NCBI GenBank assembly: GCA_038040485.1
Contig: JBBPIE010000047.1
Coordinates: forward strand, 1 to 35,500
Length of the DNA stretch: 35,500 bases
Direction: 5' to 3'
Source of the DNA: Onstottus_B arcticum
GTDB taxonomy: Bacteria > Acidobacteriota > Blastocatellia > UBA7656
A program made the translations under genes and the position numbers. Shown in pieces: positions 8,962 to 17,089 of the stretch. Position 1 is the first letter of the stretch. Each line of letters opens with the position of its first letter. The notes beneath the pieces were generated by a model. The model had not been told where the DNA came from and searched no databases. It saw nothing but the letters and a program-made list of their open reading frames with translations.

Positions 8962-9038
8962 TTTCTTTACTCCTTACTCAGCAGCACCCGTTCAACAACG
9001 GAGTGAAGTTTCTGCGAGAGACTCGCAGGTTATTTCAG

Positions 9039-9923
9039 TTAGTACTTCTTCTCGCTCGGATGTCCTTCAGCGTAGACTCCAAAGTCCCAGATGGGAGGAG
9101 CGAACGACGGTCTTGCAGACATATCTGCCAGCTTTGGCACTTGCACCAAGCCGTATTCGCCATCTTTCAGAGGCTTCAGCGGCGTGATCGCGTAAATGCC
9201 GTCGCCGATTTTCGTGACCTCACACTCGACTTCGTTGTCTACCATGCGAATGCTCCCGAAGAAGCCCCCGACATCATAGGTTCCCACGATCCTCCGGTCC
9301 TTCAGCATCCCGCCTGTCTTGACGTAAAGCAGGCGATAGGCTGGAACGCCCGGAATGACCTCTCCCAATCCCGAAACCAGAATCGTCGGCTGCTGTACCT
9401 CGAACTGGGCTTCTGCATACGCCCCGACAAGCTGTAGCTCGAACTTCTTTTTGACGAATGGCGTTATGCTTCGCAAGAAGTTCGTCCCCGCCGATGGCAC
9501 AGTGCTTTGATAAAGCAGGTGTATATCAGAGGCATCCCAGAGATAGGCTCCCTTGTCAGGCGGCAGCGGATATGGCGCGCTTCGACTGCCGGAGTTTGCG
9601 GCTCTTTCTCCCGCTGTCGAAGTGCCGTCATGGGTTGGGGAGGTCGATGATGCCCTGCCTTGCTGGCGCGCGGCGGCCTGCATCGCCTTGATGACTTCGT
9701 TAGGTACGCGATTCTGGCTGAGCGCAACAAGCCCTTCGATGCTGAGATCAAAGTTCGCCGGTGACTCGTTGATTTTTGTGATGACTATATCTGCGCTCAA
9801 CCCAAGCTTGACCAGTCGGATCACATCCAGATTGGTCATCGGCTTTTCATTCTGAGCAGAAGCGCAAACCAGGGAGAGCAGGACAGCAGTCAAGCACGAA
9901 CCAACAGAGCGAAGGCGGGGCAT
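9039..9923 (-). CDS. Exported protein of unknown function, first structural gene of locus B
   Basis: 294 residues from the ATG at 9923, chosen because AAGGAG lies 8 bases before it; the frame stays open upstream to 9983 without a better start. Residues 1-24 form a signal peptide (LTAVLLSLVCASAQ). Residues about 29-80 form a helical segment (LDVIRLVKLGLSADIVITKI, then LVALSQNRVPNEVIKAM). A Ser/Thr/Ala/Gly linker follows, then a beta-rich domain from about residue 120 to the end. No enzyme motif is visible. It lies 110 bp after the inverted repeat that follows regulator B, and is probably co-transcribed with the next two exported-protein genes. Confidence 0.75.
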   Translation of the reverse strand: MPRLRSVGSCLTAVLLSLVCASAQNEKPMTNLDVIRLVKLGLSADIVITKINESPANFDLSIEGLVALSQNRVPNEVIKAMQAAARQQGRASSTSPTHDGTSTAGERAANSGSRSAPYPLPPDKGAYLWDASDIHLLYQSTVPSAGTNFLRSITPFVKKKFELQLVGAYAEAQFEVQQPTILVSGLGEVIPGVPAYRLLYVKTGGMLKDRRIVGTYDVGGFFGSIRMVDNEVECEVTKIGDGIYAITPLKPLKDGEYGLVQVPKLADMSARPSFAPPIWDFGVYAEGHPSEKKY

Positions 9924-10030
9924 ATCAGCATCTCCTTTTTGCAACGTCGATCCCGAAGTGACGCGATTGCGCGACTCACGCAATCCTGAAGGACCTTGGT
10001 GGCGTGACTATATCGAACTCCTGGGCCTTC

Positions 10031-10053
10031 GAGTGTGCGATTTCAAGCACACT
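10031..10053. promoter_or_regulatory. Inverted repeat after regulator B
   Basis: GAGTGTGC, 8-base spacer, GCACACT: perfect 7-bp arms (AGTGTGC/GCACACT), 12 bases beyond the stop of regulator B. The first 11 bases, GAGTGTGCGAT, are identical to the element at 3342. No T-run follows. Its conserved position argues for an operator or processing hairpin serving the downstream genes. Confidence 0.6.
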
Positions 10054-10065
10054 ATCCATCTATCC

Positions 10066-11043
10066 TCAGTGAATCGATCCAACAAGTCTCCTGACAGCCC
10101 TCAACGTGTCACTACCGCTCCCGCCGGAGCCCATCTGAAGTCCTTTAAGCACGCTGCGGTACCTGCGTGCGTGCATTGGGTATTCAGACCACGCGATCCT
10201 TCCCGAGCGATACCGCCAGAGCACAAAGCCTTCGTCAAAAACGGCAATGGAGTCATAGTCGCGAAACGCAGCTTTTGCTTGCTGAGCCTCTTTGGCGCTG
10301 ATGATGACTAGCTCTATGCCATCCGAGGAATCTGAGATCAGATTGGCTAGGTTCTCGAGACAGGCCTTTCGCAGTCCCTTGTGAATGCCCGCGTACTCCT
10401 CCGTTCCGAGAGCGATTCTCTTGATGTCCGACGAAAAAATGAACTGAATAAGCTTCCGTCGCTTTCGCTTCGAATCCAGAAGCCGTTTCCTCTGCGCGTT
10501 GCCGATGCTGTCGTAAATCTGAACAACTTTGCGCCTTTCTTCTTGTCCGCCCAGTATATCGACGTCGCTGAATAGCGCTTCGTGGTGCTTGTGCATGAAC
10601 TCGGGCGTTTCTAGCGGGGAAATAAGATACTCGGCCCATATAAGTACTTCGGTTGCTTTATCCTCGTGCTCATTCATTATGTGCAGGATATGACTGGCAC
10701 GGTGCGGCTCCGCCAAAGGGTCCCAAAGAACCAAGTCCCTTCCGGCAAGCCACTCAATCGAGACTTTCAAGACCTCGGCGAGAACCCGGAGTTCTTGGGA
10801 GCTTATGACGCGGGCTGCCGACTTTCCGGGATTTGCCTTGCAGTGCATTAGTATTTTCGCAATGCGCTCGCGGGTGATGTTCGCTCGCTGACCGTCTGGG
10901 AACTGGTCTTGGCCTGTCATGGCGCACCGAGCTGCCAACTCGGTCTGATTGAAGCCAAGCTCGTTCATTCGACTCCTCAGACGGCGAGCTATCTGCGGAA
11001 TGCGGCCCTGCGATACGCCTGAGAATCTCGATGGTTTAGCCAT
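10066..11043 (-). CDS. XRE-like DNA-binding regulator B, paralogue of regulator A
   Basis: 325 residues from the ATG at 11043. The frame stays open to 11175, but the 44 extra codons have no counterpart in regulator A, whose start aligns here (MAKPSRFSGV against MPKASRFSGV). The helix-turn-helix region spans residues about 14-100 (RRLRSRMNELGFNQTELAARC, RERIAKILMHCK, LKVSIEWLAG). Blocks LVLWDPLAEP, LETPEFMHKHHEALF and DYDSIAVFDEGFVLWRYRSG match regulator A closely. Both have an unusually Lys/Arg-rich stretch mid-protein (RKRLLDSKRKRRK). It heads locus B, whose genes encode exported proteins. Autoregulation or control of the cluster is inferred from position. Confidence 0.8.
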   Translation of the reverse strand: MAKPSRFSGVSQGRIPQIARRLRSRMNELGFNQTELAARCAMTGQDQFPDGQRANITRERIAKILMHCKANPGKSAARVISSQELRVLAEVLKVSIEWLAGRDLVLWDPLAEPHRASHILHIMNEHEDKATEVLIWAEYLISPLETPEFMHKHHEALFSDVDILGGQEERRKVVQIYDSIGNAQRKRLLDSKRKRRKLIQFIFSSDIKRIALGTEEYAGIHKGLRKACLENLANLISDSSDGIELVIISAKEAQQAKAAFRDYDSIAVFDEGFVLWRYRSGRIAWSEYPMHARRYRSVLKGLQMGSGGSGSDTLRAVRRLVGSIH

Positions 11044-11437
11044 TGCTGAGTTACCGTGTATACCGGTAAACCCCGGACGAAGCTTTCGTCGATGCTTCGG
11101 GACTCTTTTGCCTAATCCGCCTTGAAGTGCTGCTTGTGTGCTGAAGGGGTTGGTGAATATCTCCCCAATTCCCATAGACGCATTCCGAGCTGGATTTCTG
11201 CAAACTCCACCCGCTTTTCCCGTCGCCTTCGTTTACCGGTGACCTTGGCCGGAACCTCTCGGCACGAATAGCACCCTTTTACACACGGCCTCTAAAAGGA
11301 CTGGGCCTCTGATAACTTGTCCATCCCCATCGCTGGTTGCTGTAGAATAATCTCGTCCACAATACAACAGAATGGACTATTAGTTTGTTAGGAATTCGTT
11401 AGGAATCCATTAGCAAGCGCCGTCAGGGTGATTAAAC
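11044..11437. other. Divergent intergenic region between regulator B and the winged-helix gene
   Basis: 394 bp with no gene. The right end holds the three 11-bp direct repeats (11387-11419) and AGGGTG 7-8 bases before the TTG start of the winged-helix gene. The left part contains the out-of-frame upstream extension of regulator B and a short self-complementary stretch (CCCCGGACGAAGC / GATGCTTCGGG) around 11070-11100. Promoters for both directions must lie here; I cannot assign hexamers with confidence. Confidence 0.6.
11387..11419 (+). promoter_or_regulatory. Three 11-bp direct repeats before the winged-helix gene
   Basis: GTTAGGAATTC, GTTAGGAATCC and ATTAGCAAGCG lie end to end with an exact 11-bp period, ending 18 bases before the start codon of an OmpR-type winged-helix gene. 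The spacing fits head-to-tail binding of that domain class, so autoregulation is likely. They also lie about 345 bp upstream of regulator B, as the sister element does for regulator A. Confidence 0.7.
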
Positions 11438-12568
11438 TTGGAACCCGCTCGATCATACAGATTCGGTGTCTTCTGCTTAGATACCTCTAGCCACAGACTC
11501 TTGCGGAACGGCCACGCCGTTGCGCTTCAACCCAAGACGTATGACGTACTCTGGATGCTCATTCGCAATCGACACCGGGTGGTTAGCCGTCAGGAATTGA
11601 AGAATGAAGTCTGGGACCCGGATGTTTGGATCGAAAAAGGTGCTTTGGGCTTTCAAATAAACCATCTAAGGAAGGCTTTAGGCGATGATGCATCTGGACC
11701 CCGATACATCAAGACATACCCCAAGAGAGGCTTTCAGTTCATAGCGGACGTAACTGAGTCGCCCTCGTGTGCCTCGCAACCCCCACACCCTGGAATCCGC
11801 GGGACACCAGGAAAATGGCTCGGCGACTATCCGTGGCACGTTTTGGCTAGCTCCTCAATTTATGCTGCGCTCTTCGCTGTCGCGTTGCTGACGGAGATTG
11901 CGTACTCCTTCAATCGGTACAAACGCGTCGGTCTGACGCTGGCCGCTGTGACTTTCGTGTTTGTGTTTCTGACTTCTGTGGCGGGGCTAGCGCTGGATCG
12001 CGAACGCATTCTGAAGGGACGGGCAGACGGGCTCGCCTTGTCGTTCTTGGTGTTCTCGTTATCCGCAGGAGGGGCCTATGGCATCGCACATGGATTCTTG
12101 CCGGATTCCTCGATTACGCTAGCGAACATTGAAACCCACACAGCACGAGCAGCCTATCTGAAAACGATTTGCTATTTTCCGCCACTTGCCTTCTTCTTCA
12201 TCGTTAGCACCTTTCATTTTGTGATGTCGATGCGCTGGGAGGTCGATTTAGGAAGACAGGGCAGGCTGCCGGACCTGCTTGCTGGCAATGCGGGAACCTT
12301 CCTTCCGAAAGGCGTGGTCTACCTGAGGCCGAAGGTGCTCGCCTCGCTGCTCCTCCTGGCCGCCGCTTTTGCATTCGTGAGCGAGAACGTGTTCTTCGCC
12401 AAACTCGTGGCGAGTCCATACAAGAGTCTTTTCCTGTTGCTAGTATACTCGCGTTTGATACTCTATTTTCTCCTCGGTCTTGAATGCTTGCTCTGGTACT
12501 ACCTCGCTTTGAATGACCTCAAGCGGGATAGCCTTCGTGCTGCTGCGGAGGCTGAAGCGATCGCCTAG
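11438..12568 (+). CDS. OmpR-type winged-helix regulator fused to a multi-pass membrane domain
   Basis: 376 residues. The start is TTG: an in-frame TGA lies nine bases upstream, and the domain begins at residue 6. Residues 6-105 are a Trans_reg_C winged helix (YRFGVFCLD, NGHAVALQPKTYDVLWMLI, RVVSRQELKNEVW, NHLRKALGD, RYIKTYPKRGFQFI). After a Pro-rich linker, residues about 125-365 contain some six hydrophobic helices, so the protein should be held in the inner membrane with the DNA-binding domain in the cytoplasm, as in CadC/ToxR-like one-component regulators. No periplasmic sensor domain is evident; sensing may occur in the membrane. The 11-bp repeats just upstream are its probable target. 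Its TAG stop shares the CTAG tetramer with the stop of the converging PBP remnant. Confidence 0.85.
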   Translation: MEPARSYRFGVFCLDTSSHRLLRNGHAVALQPKTYDVLWMLIRNRHRVVSRQELKNEVWDPDVWIEKGALGFQINHLRKALGDDASGPRYIKTYPKRGFQFIADVTESPSCASQPPHPGIRGTPGKWLGDYPWHVLASSSIYAALFAVALLTEIAYSFNRYKRVGLTLAAVTFVFVFLTSVAGLALDRERILKGRADGLALSFLVFSLSAGGAYGIAHGFLPDSSITLANIETHTARAAYLKTICYFPPLAFFFIVSTFHFVMSMRWEVDLGRQGRLPDLLAGNAGTFLPKGVVYLRPKVLASLLLLAAAFAFVSENVFFAKLVASPYKSLFLLLVYSRLILYFLLGLECLLWYYLALNDLKRDSLRAAAEAEAIA

Positions 12569-13000
12569 TTCTTGCCGGCCTTCTTGATCTGCTTGTTAAT
12601 CTCGCGTTGGGCGTCTTCCACCGCTTTGTCTGCCTCGCGCAGGAGTTTCTTAGTGCTCTCAGGCATTTCAGTCTTGTCCTCGGGCCACGAGAAGCCGGAA
12701 CCAGTGATCCCTCGGGATGTTCTCCCGTGTGAGCTTCGCAAGTCTCTTGCGGTTGCGTGCCTTCAATAAAGTACTCGGTCTGATGCGCCAGGCACTTTTC
12801 TGTAGCCAACAAACCGGTCGTTGGGTCTATCTCGACGTTAACGATACTCTCGGGTGGTTTCGCGAAGCTGTCCCCGCCAAGCTCCGGACGAAGCGCGAGC
12901 GCTTGCTTCATGAAAGCCGTCCAGTTCGGCAGCGCTCTCTTTGATCCCTCAAGCCCAAGCTCAGAGTTGTCGTCAATGCCCACCCACACCGCCACACCAG
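12565..13000 (-). pseudogene. Remnant of a class A PBP gene (C-terminal about 140 codons)
   Basis: On the minus strand this matches codons about 706-846 of the intact PBP gene at 14397-16937: VGIDDNSELGLEG, WTAFMKQALALRPELGGDSF, KPPESIV, DPTTGLLAT, EYFIEGTQPQETCEAHTGEHPEGSLVP. After that point one base is missing near 12690 relative to the intact gene (GCCGG against CCCGGG), which shifts the frame; the remaining DNA still resembles the PBP tail down to a TAG at 12567. The catalytic part is absent. It converges with the winged-helix gene, and both stops share CTAG. It is probably the end of a former second PBP copy. Confidence 0.85.
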
Positions 13001-13165
13001 GTTAGGATTCTGTAGCTCCGTAGTAGTTTGATCGGTAGTCAGGTGTTTGGCAGTCAGTGTCTAAGGAGTGAAGTCGCTGTTCCAATCAATCAGGTAGCGA
13101 ATCCAAAGACCAATTCGGCTACAATGCCACGACAACGACTAAGATAAACTGAGGTAGGTAATCCA
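13001..13165. other. Short gap before the orphan antitoxin
   Basis: 165 bp between the PBP remnant and the antitoxin. It should contain the antitoxin promoter: TACAAT at 13120-13125 could be a -10 box, without a convincing -35. GAGGTAGG lies 8-10 bases before the ATG. Confidence 0.3.
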
Positions 13166-13399
13166 ATGAGTTTCCTGACAGTTCAAGAAGCGCAAGCCAA
13201 ACTCTCTGAGTTGATTCACGGTCTTAAGCCCGGCGATGAAGTCGTCATCACCGAAAACGACCAGCCGGTCGCGCGTTTGGTCCTGGCCGGGCAGCGACAG
13301 CACACCCCCAGGCGTCCTGGCACGCTTCGGGGCACGGTGAAGTACATGGCCCCGGACTTCGACGCGCCAGTGGATGACTTCTCGGAGTACATGGAATGA
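13166..13399 (+). CDS. Phd/YefM-type antitoxin (orphan)
   Basis: 77 residues. MSFLTVQEAQAKLSELIHGL followed by EVVITENDQPVARLVL is the typical Phd/YefM DNA-binding fold, and the acidic, Phe-containing tail (DFDAPVDDFSEYME) is typical of the part that wraps a VapC-type PIN toxin. The stop overlaps an ATG (ATGA), the usual coupling to a toxin gene, but the toxin is destroyed after about five codons. The gene itself looks intact. It may act on another PIN toxin nearby, or be decaying. Confidence 0.85.
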   Translation: MSFLTVQEAQAKLSELIHGLKPGDEVVITENDQPVARLVLAGQRQHTPRRPGTLRGTVKYMAPDFDAPVDDFSEYME

Positions 13400-13533
13400 G
13401 GCTACTCTTGCGGCTGCGTGCCTTCAATAAAGTACTCAGTTCGCAGAGCGGGTTTTCTAGGTACACGTCATCCCGCCGGGATTCGTTATCCGGAGATTGT
13501 CGCTTTGCCAGCGCGTTCATGTCGCAGCAGTGA
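13396..13533 (+). pseudogene. Truncated VapC-like toxin start fused to PBP-derived DNA
   Basis: The frame starts at the ATG overlapping the antitoxin stop and reads MRLLL, exactly how Phd-partner VapC toxins commonly begin (MRLLLDTH). The following DNA (13405-13445) is instead a piece of the PBP 3' region (CTCTTGCGGCTGCGTGCC), and the frame ends after 45 codons without any PIN motif. The junction falls in CTCTTG, which would be shared by both parents. Confidence 0.65.
13405..13445 (-). repeat. Second small fragment of the PBP 3' region
   Basis: About 40 bp resembling 14578-14625 of the intact PBP gene and 12747-12790 of the first remnant. It shares TTCAATAAAGTACTC with the remnant, where the intact gene has TTCGATGAAGTACTC, so it derives from the remnant or its parent. 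Confidence 0.7.
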
Positions 13534-13545
13534 TTTGATTAAGAC

Positions 13546-13962
13546 TCACGGTTTGAGCCCCGGCGTGATGAGTTCGAGGAGTTCTCGCGCATTTACCACT
13601 CGCGTTTCCTTCCAACGCTTTGGGAAGTGACGCTTGTTGCCGGTTACCAGGTAATCAGCCTGAGCCGCCTCTGCGCATTCCAACAGCCGGTTGTCGGGTT
13701 CGTGCGGAGAGATTGAGAGCACACGCGATGGCGTGACCAGAGTGCTCTCCCGGTGGATCAATTCGAGGAGGCGGTCCACTCGTCCCGGGTTGAGCCGGAA
13801 TTTCTTGCGGTGCAATACCTCTTCGTACTCAGTCAAGATGGCTTCAGAGACATTCAGGCTTAGGTTCCCAGTAAGCGCAAGCGATAACACTTCGGCTTCC
13901 CGACCTTCCTCCTTGAGCGAGGCCGAGACAACTATGTTTGTATCAAGCACAACCCGGATCAT
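13546..13962 (-). CDS. PIN-domain toxin (COG1569-like, VapC-type)
   Basis: 138 residues. VVLDTNIVVSA at the N-terminus supplies the first acidic residue (D7); LTEYEEVL supplies the second; HEPDNRLLECA and ADYLVTGNKRHF supply the rest, so the PIN nuclease site looks complete. Proteins of this group cleave RNA in the cytoplasm and are neutralised by a cognate antitoxin. The ATG overlaps the stop of the upstream antitoxin gene by 4 bp. It lies between PBP-derived fragments and the intact PBP gene, converging on the broken module to its left. Confidence 0.9.
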   Translation of the reverse strand: MIRVVLDTNIVVSASLKEEGREAEVLSLALTGNLSLNVSEAILTEYEEVLHRKKFRLNPGRVDRLLELIHRESTLVTPSRVLSISPHEPDNRLLECAEAAQADYLVTGNKRHFPKRWKETRVVNARELLELITPGLKP

Positions 13963-14246
13963 TTAGCGGATTGGGTCACTGTCGACTTCTTGCGCTTTTC
14001 ACGTCTGTAGGCCGCGATCTCGGCGTTAATCTCGCGCATGGTTAGTTTGTCGAGACGCTTGCGCTTGGACTCAGCCCAGATTTCTTTCAAAACGTCTGGA
14101 GGTGGGGCAATGGTTCTGATGAAATCATCCACACTCATAATGATGACCTGCGGCTCGCCACGGCGACCTACCACAAAGCGCTCGTTGTTTTCCTTTGCGC
14201 GCTTCATGATCTGGCCGAACTGGCTGCGCGCGGTAAGCGCCGACAC
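13959..14246 (-). CDS. Phd/YefM-type antitoxin partner of the PIN toxin
   Basis: 95 residues from a GTG at 14246. SALTARSQFGQIMKRA and FVVGRRGEPQVIIMSVDDF are the Phd/YefM signature; the C-terminal half is helical and strongly basic. The GTG has no ribosome binding site, and the usual family start lies several residues further upstream. The frame is open to about 14297, and an ATT at 14282 has GGGAGGG 7 bases before it, which would add 12 residues. The true start is therefore uncertain. Its stop overlaps the toxin ATG. Confidence 0.85.
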   Translation of the reverse strand: MSALTARSQFGQIMKRAKENNERFVVGRRGEPQVIIMSVDDFIRTIAPPPDVLKEIWAESKRKRLDKLTMREINAEIAAYRREKRKKSTVTQSAK

Positions 14247-14396
14247 GATGTTTGGCGTAGATCTCTTGATTTGTGGTCTAATGATCCGACCCTCCCGATT
14301 CTATTCGAACCAACATTTGATTTCAGTGTCAGCTTAGAAGATATTGGCGGACTGGTCAAATTCGAGTGCGTCAGGGTTTGCCAGGGCCGACGCCGC

Positions 14397-16937
14397 TTAA
14401 TTCTTTCCGGCCTTCTTGATCTGTTTATTAACCTCGCGCTGAGCGTCTTCCACGGCTTTGTCTGCTTCGCGCAGGAGTTTCTTAGTGCTCTCTGGCATTT
14501 CGGTTTTGTCTTCGGGCCACGAGAACCCGGGAACTAGCGATCCCTCGGGATGTTCGCCCGTGTGAGCTTCGCAAGTCTCTTGCGGTTGCGTGCCTTCGAT
14601 GAAGTACTCGGTCGCATGCGCGGGGCACTTGTCAGTAGCCAGCAAGCCTGTTGTCGGGTCTATGTCGACTGTGACGATGCTCTCGGGTGGTTTCGGGAAA
14701 CTGTCGCCGCCGAGTTCCGGACGAAGCGCGAGCGCTTGCTTCATGAAAGCCGTCCAAATCGGAAGCGCGCTCCTTGCTCCTTCAAGCCCAAGCTCTGAGT
14801 TGTCGTCAAAGCCCACCCACACTACGCAGACGAGGTTCGGCGTGTAGCCCGCAAACCAGCCGTCGCGCGAAGTGCCGGTCTTGCCAGCGGCTGTGCCGGA
14901 GAAGCCCATCGCTCGCGCTCGCGATGCCGTGCCTTTGTTCAACACGTCTTGCATGATGTTGGTCATCAGCCAACTGATCTCGGGCCGAAGCGCTACCTGA
15001 GTGCTAGGTTTTGTTTCGTTCACGCCGGCGCCGTCGGAGTTGGTGACTCGTTTCAGCGAGCGGGATTCGGCGAGCAGGCCGCCGTTGCAAAACGCAGTGT
15101 AGGCGGTCGCGACTTCGAGCGGAGTGGCTTCCGCGGTGCCGAGCGCCATGGCAGGAAACACCTGCGGGCGCGGGAGGCCGAGCTTCTCCGCCATTCGAGC
15201 GACTCTCGAGTACCCGACTTTCTCGGCGATGCGAACCGTCACGACGTTCAGCGAATGCACGAGCCCTTCGCGGAGCGTCACGTCGTGGTCCGAATAGGTC
15301 TTGCCGAAATTTTCCGGCGAGTAAGTCTGCCCACGTCCGTACAGGAACGTCTCGGGCGCGTCCTTGAACAGAGAAGCAGCAGTTATCTTCTCATCGCTCG
15401 TATCATCGTAAGCGGTGTTGAGCGCCGTTGCGTAGACGATCGGTTTGAAAACTGAACCGGGCTGCCGGTTGGCGTCAACCGCGCGATTGAGCTGGCTCTG
15501 ACTGTAGTCGCGCCCGCCGACCATTGCCAGTATTTCGCCCGTTTTGGGGTTCATCGCAACCAGCGCTGCTTGCAGCGTTCCCGCGGGGACCGGGTTCTTC
15601 TTTCGTTTGGAGAAGATCGGATCGAGCGTCGCGAGCGTGTCGCTGACCGCTTTATCGGCCGCGCGCTGAAGCTCGAGGTCAATCGTCGTGTAAACGCGGT
15701 ACGACTGCCGCGCGAGATCGCGATTGGCGAAATCGGTTCCCAACTGCTGGGTCAAATAATCGACGAAGTACGGTGCGTCGCTGTTCAAGGCGCTCCGTTT
15801 GGCTTGAATCTTCAAGTCGCTCGCCTTGGCTTGGTCGGCTTTTTCTTTGGTGAGGAACCCGGCGTCGAGCATTGAGTCGAGCACCTGATTGCGCCGAGCC
15901 TTCGCGCGCTCGGGATCACGGTAAGGCGAGTACAGGCTCGGTCCCCGAATGATTCCCGCAAGGAAGGCGGCCTCGGGGAGGGTCAGATTTACGACGTCTT
16001 TGTTGAAGTAAGAAGAAGCGGCTTCGCCGACGCCGTTTATCGAGTAGCTTCCGGCCTGGCCCATGAAGATGTCATTGGCATAGAGCTGGAAAATCTCCTC
16101 TTTCGACAGCTTGGTCTCGAGGACGATGGCGATCATTATCTCCTGAGTCTTACGCTGCCAGGTCTTCTCAGGCGTAAGAAAGAAATTCTTGACGAGTTGC
16201 TGAGTGATCGACGAGCCGCCCTCGCGCGCGCGTCCTTCATCTACGTCGCGACGCAACGCGCGAAGTATGCCCCGAACGTTTATCCCCGAGTGCTCAAAGA
16301 ACTGACGGTCTTCGATCGCGAGCACGGCGTTGACGTAGTCCTTGGGCAGGTCTTTGAATGAGACGAGCTTTTGTTTTTGCCGCTTCTCGTTCGAGATGGC
16401 AGTCATCATCTCGGGTTCCACAAGGGCGCTGTCCAGATTTCGTTTGCTGTCGATCTCGGCGATGTTAGTGATGGTCTTGCCGCTCGCTCCGAACTGAACC
16501 GAGATGTTCGGGAATTGACGGACTCCGTTTATCAGCGCATCCGAGCTTGTATGAACGTCGATCGTGCCTCCCTTGACTTGATATCGACCGCGTTTCGAGT
16601 CGGCGTCTTTGGTAGATTCGACGTAACCGATTCCGTCCAGATAGCCCTTTAGCGAAGCCAGCGTCATGCCTTGTCCGATTCGAATCGAACGCGGAGCGGC
16701 GTAGATGCCGGTCGTCCGCACTAGCACATCGCCCCGGAAGCGGGCGTCAATCATTCTCGAGTATTTGAAGTAAAAAAACGTAAAGACCGAAAGGAAGATA
16801 AGGGTGAGGACGCCTAGAATTGCCAGCTTAACCGGTGTGAACAGACGGCGAAGCAGGCCCTTCTTGGGCTGCGGTCTGTGGACTACCTGTGTCCTGGGTT
16901 TTCTAGTTGTGGCTACCAAGGCTGTGCGAACTGCCAT
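14397..16937 (-). CDS. Class A penicillin-binding protein (bifunctional peptidoglycan synthase, PBP1B-like)
   Basis: 846 residues. It polymerises lipid II and cross-links the peptides at the outer face of the inner membrane. Residues about 38-58 are the single membrane anchor. Residues about 73-160 resemble the UB2H domain of PBP1B. The GT51 glycosyltransferase shows EDRQFFEHSG (catalytic E209) and GGSSITQQLVKN (240-251). The transpeptidase shows SVFK (nucleophile S495), SLN (562-564) and KTGTS (686-690). The end carries a Pro-rich and then a basic helical tail. GAAAGG directly precedes the ATG. Two broken copies of its 3' end lie downstream, mixed with toxin-antitoxin genes. Confidence 0.95.
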   Translation of the reverse strand: MAVRTALVATTRKPRTQVVHRPQPKKGLLRRLFTPVKLAILGVLTLIFLSVFTFFYFKYSRMIDARFRGDVLVRTTGIYAAPRSIRIGQGMTLASLKGYLDGIGYVESTKDADSKRGRYQVKGGTIDVHTSSDALINGVRQFPNISVQFGASGKTITNIAEIDSKRNLDSALVEPEMMTAISNEKRQKQKLVSFKDLPKDYVNAVLAIEDRQFFEHSGINVRGILRALRRDVDEGRAREGGSSITQQLVKNFFLTPEKTWQRKTQEIMIAIVLETKLSKEEIFQLYANDIFMGQAGSYSINGVGEAASSYFNKDVVNLTLPEAAFLAGIIRGPSLYSPYRDPERAKARRNQVLDSMLDAGFLTKEKADQAKASDLKIQAKRSALNSDAPYFVDYLTQQLGTDFANRDLARQSYRVYTTIDLELQRAADKAVSDTLATLDPIFSKRKKNPVPAGTLQAALVAMNPKTGEILAMVGGRDYSQSQLNRAVDANRQPGSVFKPIVYATALNTAYDDTSDEKITAASLFKDAPETFLYGRGQTYSPENFGKTYSDHDVTLREGLVHSLNVVTVRIAEKVGYSRVARMAEKLGLPRPQVFPAMALGTAEATPLEVATAYTAFCNGGLLAESRSLKRVTNSDGAGVNETKPSTQVALRPEISWLMTNIMQDVLNKGTASRARAMGFSGTAAGKTGTSRDGWFAGYTPNLVCVVWVGFDDNSELGLEGARSALPIWTAFMKQALALRPELGGDSFPKPPESIVTVDIDPTTGLLATDKCPAHATEYFIEGTQPQETCEAHTGEHPEGSLVPGFSWPEDKTEMPESTKKLLREADKAVEDAQREVNKQIKKAGKN

Positions 16938-17089
16938 CCTTTCAAACTGAGTCGGGGGTTAGATTCCTGCTCGCGCGCTTTGGTTTGTTCTATCGTTGAG
17001 CGCTTCTCGCCGGTGAGAGCCAGTAAGAATGTAGCATAAGCGAGGGGCGGATGTGAAAAGGCAAAAGCAATACCGCAGACCTCCGTCCA

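Noticed and set aside
11044..11175. 44-codon N-terminal extension of regulator B
   Set aside because: Regulator A has no counterpart, and its start aligns exactly with the internal ATG at 11043.
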